DNA from: Desulfobacteraceae bacterium
Lineage (GTDB): Bacteria; Desulfobacterota; DSM-4660; Desulfatiglandales; Desulfatiglandaceae
Assembly (NCBI GenBank): GCA_030642205.1
Contig: DAOWOF010000080.1
Coordinates: 1 to 9,026 of the forward strand
Direction of reading: 5' to 3'
Length of the DNA: 9,026 nt
This document shows positions 1 through 5,608 of this stretch, piece by piece; position 1 is the first letter of the stretch; the number at the start of each line of letters is the position of its first letter. The notes below the pieces were generated by a model. That model saw only the letters and a list, made by a program, of their open reading frames with translations. It had not been told where the DNA came from and ran no database searches. Made by a program: the position numbers and the translations under genes.

Positions 1-341
1 AAATTTTTGATCTTGCTGACTCCGATGGAGTAAACCTTATTACGGTCTATTCCCGGTACGAATTTAATGGCATCAGAGATGTCAATTATCTTTTGCAGGG
101 TTGGCGTGGTAAATATATCCCCCTTTTTCACAGCAACAGTAATAATTATACGATTTGCACCTCCAAAATGAGCAAATTCTTCAGCGAGTGTACTGTATGG
201 ATGCTTAGGCACCAAATCTTCAAATATTGTCTTGACAGGAACATTAATGCTTCGATACGCAAAAAATATAGTGGCTAAAAGAAATAAAATCAGGATTATC
301 AACCGACGGTTAATAATGAACTTTGCAATATGATCTATCAT
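1..341 (-). CDS. RND/MMPL-family exporter, N-terminal part (cut by window edge)
   Basis: This reading frame starts with ATG at 339-341 and stays open for 113 codons to the left edge, so only the N-terminus is visible. A ribosome site AAGGAG (352-357) lies 10 nt upstream. The protein begins MIDHIAKFIINRR, followed by a hydrophobic helix at about residues 14-28 (LIILILFLLATIFFA). Then comes the start of a periplasmic loop with the EDLVPKHPYS segment and a FGGANRIIITV strand, the layout of the first membrane helix and first porter subdomain of RND-superfamily exporters of the COG1033/MMPL type. By family knowledge these are proton-driven inner-membrane transporters of hydrophobic compounds or lipids; the substrate here cannot be told. 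It lies downstream of the YCF48-like gene on the same strand, a pairing seen repeatedly in proteobacteria. The family call is fairly secure; completeness is unknown because the rest is outside the window. Confidence 0.8.
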   Translation of the reverse strand, partial: MIDHIAKFIINRRLIILILFLLATIFFAYRSINVPVKTIFEDLVPKHPYSTLAEEFAHFGGANRIIITVAVKKGDIFTTPTLQKIIDISDAIKFVPGIDRNKVYSIGVSKIKN

Positions 342-351
342 AATCTTTATT

Positions 352-357
352 CTCCTT
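352..357 (-). promoter_or_regulatory. Ribosome binding site of the exporter gene
   Basis: On the minus strand the sequence is AAGGAG, followed by 10 nt and then ATG. It fixes the start of the truncated exporter gene, which has no earlier in-frame ATG with a comparable site. Confidence 0.7.
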
Positions 358-415
358 CATTAAAAGCTGAATATCTTATCTATGACCACTTATACTCTGT
401 TAGAGGTTGTCCTAA

Positions 416-577
416 TTATTTCATGTCTTTTATCCTTTCCTCGATAGGATCAATCCGAGACCTCCACTCTTTTGGAAAATCCGGGAAGACAAGCAATTCA
501 TGCAGGAAAGATTGGACTAGATATGTTGCCCTCATGAATTTTCCAAAAAAGTCTCTCCAGAAAATAATCCCTGGCAT
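416..577 (-). CDS. Possible small ORF, 53 residues, unknown function
   Basis: Between the propeller gene and the exporter gene, in the same direction, an ATG frame of 53 codons ends in TAA at 416-418. The peptide starts MPGIIFWRDFFGKF and ends in a charged stretch RIDPIEERIKDMK, with an aromatic-rich middle (LVFPDFPKEW), so its composition is more protein-like than most chance frames of this length. Against it, no clear Shine-Dalgarno sequence precedes the ATG and an in-frame TGA lies only two codons upstream. A second ATG at codon 15 has only a weak GGA upstream. I recognise no family. It could be a real small protein of the exporter cluster, the tail of a decayed gene, or chance. Confidence 0.3.
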   Translation of the reverse strand: MPGIIFWRDFFGKFMRATYLVQSFLHELLVFPDFPKEWRSRIDPIEERIKDMK

Positions 578-588
578 TAAATATCAAG

Positions 589-1587
589 TCATGGATGTAC
601 TAGAGTCAAAGTTGAGGCAAAGCCCCATGTTTTACAGGCATCATTAGATATCAGCACTATACCATTGGCACCCGATATCCGGAATTTCTGATCACCAAAA
701 CTGGTAATACTTTTTAGCCATCCTAAGGTATATACGTTACTTTTAGATATATTCCAGGTTTTCCCTCTATCCTCTGAAACAAGAAAAGTTCCGTCATGAC
801 CTACTGCGTACCCTTTTTGGCCCTTGAACATGATATCAAGGGGTGTCTTATCCGTTGGAGATTCTATTTCGGTCCAGGTTTTACCACTATCACTGGTAAG
901 TATCAGATGGCCATCCATGGCACTGGCTATACCATTGTCCCTATCAGAAAAAGAAACCGCGAAAAGTGCTCTTTCACCCAGGGGACTCTTTTGATCAATC
1001 CAGGTTTTACCGCCATCCCTGGTATGAAGAATTACACTAAATTCGCCAACTACCCAGCCTTGATTATTATCGATAAAAAATACATCCCTATAGATTCTGT
1101 CAATAGTCTCATACTGTTTTACCCATGTTTCACCATCCGCTGAGAAAAGCAGGGTACCCCACTCTCCAACGATCCACATATGATTCTTGTCCTGCACGTG
1201 AAGACTCAACAGGGTGGAATCAACAGGGCACTTTATTCTTTTCCAGGTAAGACCTCCATCTTTAGTCCTTAAAATCACTCCAAAACGGCCAATTGCCCAG
1301 CCATCCTTGTCTCCGACAAAGGCTATATCATAAAGCTCAGAGGTAATGCCCGATTCGGAAACTTTCCAATTCGACCCGCCGTCCTGGGAAAGACAAATGG
1401 TTCCTTTATTCCCAACAATAGCCATTTTATTTTCATCTATATTAACTATCTTGTAAAAATTATATAGATACAGCTTAGGGCCAAAGGGAAAGGTCACATA
1501 CCGTTTCTCTGCTAAGGCAGCGCCCTTAAAAACGACAATGGACATGGTAATAAAAACTAACCAAAAAAGGATTCTGTTTCTTTTCAT
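589..1587 (-). CDS. Secreted YCF48/BNR-repeat beta-propeller protein
   Basis: The product has 332 residues. I chose the ATG at 1585-1587 rather than one 17 codons upstream, because AGGAG lies 5 nt before it and a signal peptide starts there: MKRNR, a hydrophobic stretch to about residue 20, and an ALA-E cleavage site after residue 26. The rest is seven BNR/Asp-box repeats of the form S/T-x-D-x-G-x-T-W, at about residues 67-74, 108-115, 149-155, 189-196, 231-238, 271-278 and 314-321; several are preceded by a GWxVGxxGxIL-type strand. This is the YCF48/HCF136 propeller family, known in plastids as photosystem II assembly factors. In non-photosynthetic bacteria it is an exported protein of unknown role, often encoded with RND/MMPL exporters. 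Here the exporter gene follows on the same strand, so a periplasmic partner role is a reasonable inference. The last two Asp-boxes are degenerate. The propeller assignment is strong; the function is open. Confidence 0.85.
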   Translation of the reverse strand: MKRNRILFWLVFITMSIVVFKGAALAEKRYVTFPFGPKLYLYNFYKIVNIDENKMAIVGNKGTICLSQDGGSNWKVSESGITSELYDIAFVGDKDGWAIGRFGVILRTKDGGLTWKRIKCPVDSTLLSLHVQDKNHMWIVGEWGTLLFSADGETWVKQYETIDRIYRDVFFIDNNQGWVVGEFSVILHTRDGGKTWIDQKSPLGERALFAVSFSDRDNGIASAMDGHLILTSDSGKTWTEIESPTDKTPLDIMFKGQKGYAVGHDGTFLVSEDRGKTWNISKSNVYTLGWLKSITSFGDQKFRISGANGIVLISNDACKTWGFASTLTLVHP

Positions 1588-1590
1588 GAT

Positions 1591-1597
1591 CTCTCCT
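1591..1597 (-). promoter_or_regulatory. Ribosome binding site that fixes the propeller gene start
   Basis: Minus-strand AGGAGAG, with its AGGAG core ending 5 nt before the ATG at 1585-1587. The alternative upstream ATG (1636-1638) has no such site and would put 17 polar residues in front of an otherwise normal signal peptide. Confidence 0.7.
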
Positions 1598-1623
1598 AAA
1601 ACCTGAATTTGTGATAAATTGTA

Positions 1624-1629
1624 ATTATA
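1624..1629 (-). promoter_or_regulatory. Possible -10 element for the propeller gene
   Basis: A perfect minus-strand TATAAT lies 36 nt upstream of the chosen ATG, which would give a leader of about 30 nt. No good -35 hexamer stands 16-18 nt upstream, so this is only a candidate. A 6-bp hairpin with a 3-nt loop (GCTTTT/AAAAGC, 1680-1694) sits further upstream in the 217-nt gap after the USP-receiver gene. It has no T-tract on the minus strand and was not called as a terminator. Confidence 0.25.
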
Positions 1630-1804
1630 CTTTGGCAATCTAAATACGCCCGATTTCGCTCAAGGCCAATCTTTTAATGGCTTTTCAGAAAAGCTTTTGG
1701 CTGAAGTATCGGTTGCGCTTCTATCTTCTCCCTGATAATACGCGACCTAATACTTTAGACATTCACCCTGTGGCCTTGTTCATAATATTATTCTTATAAG
1801 CTCT

Positions 1805-2710
1805 TTAATCCTTTCTCCGATTAACTATTTCCTCCAGTTCATTGATGAATTTATTCTGTTCCTTGGCACCCCAGCCAAAATGTTTGTTAAAATAGTTCCC
1901 GAATCTATCAAATAATTTTTTAAAACCACCTTTACCTCCACTCTCAATCAGATCTCCAAGAATGACCTCAAGGTCTGTAATCTTTTCCTTTGGCAGAAAA
2001 GAGACCGCCCCGAGCTTGGCTGATTTTTCAAAGGCTTCGGGTGTCAGTGAATGGGCGGTCAACATAATCGTTACATAATCTCTGGCCACAGATTTCTTTA
2101 ATAACTCAAACCCGTTCACTCCCATAATATCCAGTATGACAATATCAAAATAGCGAGACTTGATTAAGTTTGAGGCCGTTTCATAGTCAGTTGCCTTTAC
2201 CACCGTACACATATCAAGCTCTTCTTCTATCGTTTCAAGGACATCTATTTCATCATCCACAGCAAGGATTACCTTATCCTGCAAGGGACTTTGTGCTGTC
2301 CTCAACAAAAGGACAGGTTTTGAGGCATGCCGCATAACCTTATCTGTGACAGATCCTATTGCCCAGTTAGTGATCCCCCCCAGACCATGTGTTGACATAA
2401 TGATGAGATCAATATCTTCTTTCTCGGCATACCTGCATATTCCTATATCAGCCTTGCCTGTTTTAATCACGATTTCTACATCTACATCACTTTTTTCTAT
2501 ATCAGCCTTTACCTGGTCAAGATACTTTCTGGCACGTTCCTTGAGGATTTTACTTTCAGATTCTCTGTCTTCCCTTAATAAAGGCAAGATTTCTATAACC
2601 TGGAACAAGATCAATCGCCCATCCAAGGCCTTGGCCAAATTGGCTGCTGTCTGGACATTTTCTTCAGCAATCTTCGATCCATCCAACGGAAGCAAAATGT
2701 TTTTATACAT
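1805..2710 (-). CDS. Universal stress protein domain fused to response-regulator receiver domain
   Basis: The product has 301 residues. Residues 1-137 form a UspA-type domain: N-terminal YKNILLPLDGS, and an ATP-binding-type motif at about 105-121 (STHG, nine residues, GSVT), where a serine takes the place of the first glycine as in many bacterial members. Residues 144-255 form a receiver (CheY-like) domain: acidic pocket D152/D153, expected phospho-acceptor D194 in DIVILDI, T218 in MLTAH, and K241 in LPKEK. All key residues are present, so it should be phosphorylatable. There is no DNA-binding or enzymatic output domain. A basic, aromatic C-terminal tail of about 45 residues follows, of a kind I recall from deltaproteobacterial receiver proteins. 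No histidine kinase gene is adjacent. Inferred role: a cytoplasmic stress sensor joining nucleotide or redox-stress sensing to a phosphorelay. The ribosome site AAAGGAG (2719-2725) lies 8 nt before the ATG, which confirms the start. Confidence 0.9.
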   Translation of the reverse strand: MYKNILLPLDGSKIAEENVQTAANLAKALDGRLILFQVIEILPLLREDRESESKILKERARKYLDQVKADIEKSDVDVEIVIKTGKADIGICRYAEKEDIDLIIMSTHGLGGITNWAIGSVTDKVMRHASKPVLLLRTAQSPLQDKVILAVDDEIDVLETIEEELDMCTVVKATDYETASNLIKSRYFDIVILDIMGVNGFELLKKSVARDYVTIMLTAHSLTPEAFEKSAKLGAVSFLPKEKITDLEVILGDLIESGGKGGFKKLFDRFGNYFNKHFGWGAKEQNKFINELEEIVNRRKD

Positions 2711-2761
2711 CCCTTAATCTCCTTTCTAAACCTATATTTGATAACCTTGCAAAAAGTCACT

Positions 2762-2826
2762 CCTCGCCTTTTTACGAGGCGGGTAAGGATTACCCCTCCC
2801 CGCCATTTGAAGTTTATTCAAATGGC
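2762..2826. repeat. Cluster of three adjacent hairpins upstream of the USP-receiver gene
   Basis: Three perfect inverted repeats follow each other within 65 bp: CCTCG/CGAGG (2762-2766 with 2775-2779), GGGTAA/TTACCC with a 3-nt loop (2781-2786 with 2790-2795), and GCCATTTGAA/TTCAAATGGC with a 5-nt loop (2802-2811 with 2817-2826). An alternative outer pairing, GGCGGG (2778-2783) with CCCGCC (2799-2804), would exclude the middle hairpin. Read on the minus strand, the last hairpin met is followed after 5-6 nt by five Ts, 27-35 nt before the ribosome site. It could therefore be an attenuator-like leader of the USP-receiver gene, or a dispersed intergenic palindromic repeat. Confidence 0.6.
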
Positions 2827-3105
2827 TTCACCCCCAAACAGGAGATTAGACGCCCTCGGTCTGGAGATAACCTTTTTACTATAGACCATCAATAGTAGAA
2901 ACTCGGCTAAAATTTATATCATTAATGAATCAATAGCGATAATTTCAACCGATAATACAGATAATTTATTTTTCGGAAAGCTGTATGTTTGTTAAGGTAT
3001 ATGCAGAAACATCAATAAACTAAGGACGTTATAAAAACCACAGAAAGATAAATTATCTCGATAGTTATTGCTTTTTTTTTGGAAATAAATGAGTTTCGGA
3101 AAAAT

Positions 3106-3128
3106 GAACCATTTTAACAAAATGGCTC
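3106..3128. repeat. Inverted repeat (hairpin), 7-10 bp stem
   Basis: CCATTTT (3109-3115) and AAAATGG (3119-3125) are perfectly complementary around a 3-nt loop. The stem extends by three more pairs including one wobble. It has no long T-run on either side, so it is not a clear terminator. Confidence 0.45.
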
Positions 3129-3352
3129 AAATAAAAGTATATGTTGGCAGGGACTGACCGCTTATATCGCTGGATCTCCCTGTTAAATGCATAGGTATGT
3201 AGTCTTAATACAAGTAATTTTTTGATATTATAAAATAATCAGCATGATTTGACTAGTCTTAACCAAAGATAAAGCAAGTTTTATTTGTTTAAGGTCTTTT
3301 TTAGGTAAATTGCTAAATTTAATAAGGGTCATTCTTCCCCAATCTTGCTTTC

Positions 3353-3375
3353 AATGATTATTTACTATAATCATT
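3353..3375. repeat. Inverted repeat, 8-bp arms with 7-bp spacer
   Basis: AATGATTA (3353-3360) and TAATCATT (3368-3375) form a perfect AT-rich dyad, upstream of the HDOD promoter candidate. The geometry would suit a dimeric regulator site, but AT-rich DNA gives such dyads by chance quite often. Confidence 0.35.
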
Positions 3376-3508
3376 TCAAAATGTAAAGAGTACATTAACA
3401 ATAAAAGAAAATTATTTTTTTAAATATATATTTTAGCCTGCCAATTCAAATCCGGATATTCAATTTAAGCCATTTTTACGTCTAATGAACTCATATGCTG
3501 TGGTTATA

Positions 3509-3517
3509 TGGTATAAT
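3509..3517 (+). promoter_or_regulatory. Candidate extended -10 promoter toward the HDOD gene
   Basis: TGGTATAAT matches the extended -10 consensus (TGn followed by a perfect TATAAT at 3512-3517). No strong -35 hexamer stands at the usual distance, which is tolerated by extended -10 promoters. It would leave an untranslated leader of about 200 nt before the HDOD start, containing the dyad at 3595-3617. Confidence 0.35.
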
Positions 3518-3594
3518 ATATGCAGTTTGTAATGCAGGATCTCTTATATCAAATATCCGTATTTAATTATCTAAACTTGGCCTTGGTAATCTCA

Positions 3595-3617
3595 GAATAT
3601 ACAGGATTGGTATATTC
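3595..3617. repeat. Inverted repeat, 8-bp arms with 7-bp spacer, in the HDOD leader
   Basis: GAATATAC (3595-3602) and GTATATTC (3610-3617) are perfect inverted copies around a 7-bp spacer. It lies between the promoter candidate at 3509-3517 and the HDOD gene, so it is placed where an operator or an RNA hairpin could act on the operon. The regulator is unknown. Confidence 0.4.
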
Positions 3618-3713
3618 GTAAAGAGTCCATCAAACATACTGAGGAAAGGCAGGCCCATGCATGGAGATAAAATTATATGAATTTATTTTAAATAATTTCA
3701 TGTTTTGATCATA

Positions 3714-3718
3714 AAGGA
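3714..3718 (+). promoter_or_regulatory. Ribosome binding site of the HDOD gene (start ambiguous)
   Basis: AAGGA is 5 nt before a TTG (3724-3726) and 11 nt before an in-frame ATG (3730-3732). I prefer the ATG because TTG starts are rare. The spacing slightly favours the TTG, which would add two residues at the N-terminus. Confidence 0.5.
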
Positions 3719-3729
3719 AGCTTTTGAAT

Positions 3730-4614
3730 ATGAAAGATAAGGATTCCATCAGCCAAAAAATGCGCATAAAAAAGATTAAAATCTATATCGCGCATATGCC
3801 AACACTCTCCACCACAGTAACAAAGGTAATGGAAATATGTGACAGACCTGATACATTACCAAATGATCTGAATCGTGTCATATCTCTTGATCCCGTACTT
3901 ACTGGACAGGTCCTTAAATTAATCAATTCTGCCTATTATTCCTTACCCAACAAAGTAACTTCTCTCACCCGGGCAATTATTATGCTTGGCCTGAATACAG
4001 TTAAAAATCTTGCCTTAAGTTCTTCTGTTTTAAAGAGTATCGGAGGAAGGCATAAAAATCAATCTGTTTTTATGGATATCTTTTGGGCTCATTCTCTCTG
4101 CGTGGGAGTCACAGCAAAAGCTTTGGCTGCAATAAATGGAATTGCGGCTAATGAAAGAGAAGAATATTTTGTTGCCGGCCTGGTACACGATCTTGGCAAA
4201 ATTCCCCTTTTAAGCAGTTACCCTGAAGAATATTTGCAAATCCTTAAATTGGGCAAGACAGAACAATTTCATCTTAAAGAGGCTGAAAAAAGCATATTTA
4301 ATATTGATCATTGCCATGTGGGCAAAATAATCGCCAAGAAATGGAAACTTAACGCTGCTATCTCAGAATGTCTTGAATATCACCATTCACCACAAGATTC
4401 CTCTCCCGAAAATCGTAATCTGATAAAAACAGTCTCCCTGGCTGATATTTATTCTAATCTTTTAGAAAAAGAATTAGCAGGAAATAACCCATCTGAGGGA
4501 TCTATTGAAGATGAAATATTAAATGATATGGAAGTTTCCCGGGATGTCTTAATCGATTTAAGACCAACAGTTTTGGACCAAATAGAAAAATCAAAAATTT
4601 TTTTACAGATCTAG
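3730..4614 (+). CDS. HDOD-domain signalling protein
   Basis: The product has 294 residues from the ATG, or 296 from an alternative TTG two codons earlier. It is a single HDOD domain covering most of the chain: PTLSTTVTKVMEICDRP at about 24-40, VISLDPVLTGQVLKLINSAYY at about 50-70, then RAIIMLGLNTVKNLAL at about 81-96. The HD-like residues are retained: H121, H153-D154 in VHDLGK, H194/H196, and H218-H219 in EYHH. HDOD is a relative of HD-GYP found in bacterial regulators of motility, surface behaviour and stress. Most members are thought not to be phosphodiesterases, and no GYP motif is seen. There is no receiver or GGDEF partner domain in this protein. The TAG stop sits 9 bp before the MBL hydrolase gene, so the two are almost surely one operon. 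Role: probably a cytoplasmic signalling adaptor; its input is unknown. Confidence 0.88.
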   Translation: MKDKDSISQKMRIKKIKIYIAHMPTLSTTVTKVMEICDRPDTLPNDLNRVISLDPVLTGQVLKLINSAYYSLPNKVTSLTRAIIMLGLNTVKNLALSSSVLKSIGGRHKNQSVFMDIFWAHSLCVGVTAKALAAINGIAANEREEYFVAGLVHDLGKIPLLSSYPEEYLQILKLGKTEQFHLKEAEKSIFNIDHCHVGKIIAKKWKLNAAISECLEYHHSPQDSSPENRNLIKTVSLADIYSNLLEKELAGNNPSEGSIEDEILNDMEVSRDVLIDLRPTVLDQIEKSKIFLQI

Positions 4615-4623
4615 GGGACTGGG

Positions 4624-5535
4624 ATGAAAATAAAATTTTGGGGAGTGAGGGGGTCAATCCCATGTCCAGGCGCAAAAACCTGGAAATATGGAGGCAATAC
4701 TCCCTGTATTGAACTGCGTACGAAAGATCCGGAAAGGCTCATCATAATTGATGCAGGGTCAGGTATAAGGGAATTAGGTAATTATCTCATGGCCCATGAT
4801 CTTCCTAAAGGCCCTATAAAGGCAGACATCTTTTTGTCTCATACTCATTGGGATCATATTATGGGTTTTCCCTTTTTCACGCCTATTTACATCCCTGGAA
4901 ACCAATTCACTGTCTATGGGCCTGTCTCTTTTGAGGATGAAACCTTGAAAGATATCATAGGAGGACAGCTGACTTACCGTTATTTTCCTATTCGACAGGA
5001 CGAGTTAGCTGCAAAAATTGATTATATTGACCTTAAAGAAGGCATCATTGACCTTGGCGATGGCATTACAGTCCGGTCAACTTATCTTAATCATCCAGTG
5101 CTTTGTCTTGGTTACCGTTTTGAACATCACGGAAAGGTTTTTTGCACAGCCTATGACACTGAACCTTTTCGCAATGTTTTTTGCACAGACCCAAACGATC
5201 CTTCCTATGATGAGGGAATGGCTATTGAAGGCGATCTTGTGGCGGCAGAAGAAAACCAGAGGCTATCCGATTTCCTCTCCGGATCAGATCTTTTAGTCCA
5301 TGACGCCCAATATACTCAAGAAGAATATGAGACAACCAGGCTTGGATGGGGCCATTCATCATTTGAGTATGTTATCTCTATGACCAAGGATATAAATGTC
5401 AAAAAATTAGCGCTTTTCCATCATGAACCCATGCGTAGTGATGATGAACTGGATCAATTGGCTGAAAAATATTGCGCTAAACAAGATGAAATAGAAATAT
5501 TCATAGCCAAAGAAGGAATGGATATTGAAATTTGA
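4624..5535 (+). CDS. MBL-fold metallohydrolase (PhnP/RNase Z-like)
   Basis: The product has 303 residues, starting MKIKFWGVRGSIPCPG, which is typical of a widespread bacterial MBL family (COG1235-like). The dinuclear metal site is intact: H73-x-H75-x-D77-H78 in SHTHWDH, H157 (NHP), D178 (YDTE), and C-terminal H266/H267. Further conserved-looking residues are D227 (HDAQY) and H244 (GWGHSS). By family knowledge such proteins hydrolyse phosphodiester or related bonds; PhnP cleaves a ribosyl cyclic phosphate and RNase Z cleaves tRNA precursors, but the substrate here cannot be deduced. There is no signal peptide, so it should be cytoplasmic. The ribosome site AGGGGA (4613-4618) overlaps the HDOD stop codon and lies 5 nt before the ATG, which indicates translational coupling. 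Pairing with an HDOD protein suggests a signalling role such as cyclic-nucleotide turnover, but this is inference. Confidence 0.88.
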   Translation: MKIKFWGVRGSIPCPGAKTWKYGGNTPCIELRTKDPERLIIIDAGSGIRELGNYLMAHDLPKGPIKADIFLSHTHWDHIMGFPFFTPIYIPGNQFTVYGPVSFEDETLKDIIGGQLTYRYFPIRQDELAAKIDYIDLKEGIIDLGDGITVRSTYLNHPVLCLGYRFEHHGKVFCTAYDTEPFRNVFCTDPNDPSYDEGMAIEGDLVAAEENQRLSDFLSGSDLLVHDAQYTQEEYETTRLGWGHSSFEYVISMTKDINVKKLALFHHEPMRSDDELDQLAEKYCAKQDEIEIFIAKEGMDIEI

Positions 5536-5575
5536 TGATATCGTAAATAGAATCTTTAAGGGCCGTTCATCCCTG

Positions 5576-5587
5576 AAAAACGTTTTT
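5576..5587. repeat. 12-bp palindrome between convergent genes
   Basis: AAAAACGTTTTT is self-complementary and lies in the 73-bp gap where the MBL and thiolase genes converge. A shared terminator would be expected here, but I see no GC-rich stem before a T-run. The palindrome with its T-tract is only a weak candidate. A distant 7-bp inverted pair (TGATGAT at 5533-5539, ATCATCA at 5594-5600) encloses it. Confidence 0.25.
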
Positions 5588-5608
5588 TACAACATCATCA
5601 GACCACAG

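Larger units (their letters stand above)
2711..3729. other. Gene-free divergent intergenic region of about 1 kb
   Basis: The stretch separates the leftward USP-receiver gene from the rightward HDOD gene. I found no convincing gene in it; the longest ATG frame I noticed on the plus strand is 22 codons (starting at 3089). It is very AT-rich from about 2880 on, with T/A tracts (for example ten consecutive Ts around 3072-3080). It contains several perfect dyads listed separately, a promoter candidate toward the HDOD gene, and a structured leader of the USP-receiver gene. Its length is unusual for a simple divergent promoter region, so an undetected small RNA or a decayed gene is possible. Confidence 0.6.

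Noticed and set aside
470..548. 11-bp inverted repeat TTTTGGAAAAT/ATTTTCCAAAA with a 57-nt spacer
   Set aside because: The spacer is long and both arms fall in a possible coding frame; AT-rich arms of this kind arise by chance.
330..647. Plus-strand frame of 105 codons
   Set aside because: It lies opposite the exporter start, the 53-codon frame and the end of the propeller gene; no ribosome site and no recognisable protein features.
796..1143. Plus-strand frame of 115 codons
   Set aside because: It is antisense to the propeller repeats, and repetitive coding DNA readily gives such shadow frames.
2346..2717. Plus-strand frame of 123 codons
   Set aside because: It is fully antisense to the well supported universal stress domain.
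3089..3157. 22-codon plus-strand frame in the intergenic region
   Set aside because: Only a weak GGA precedes it, it overlaps a hairpin, and its length is within chance expectation.
3618..3723. Cyclic-di-GMP or other riboswitch in the HDOD leader
   Set aside because: None of the conserved riboswitch core sequences I know could be matched by eye.
5536..5608. Bidirectional terminator between the convergent MBL and thiolase genes
   Set aside because: No GC-rich stem followed by a T-run was found; only a 12-bp AT-rich palindrome is present.
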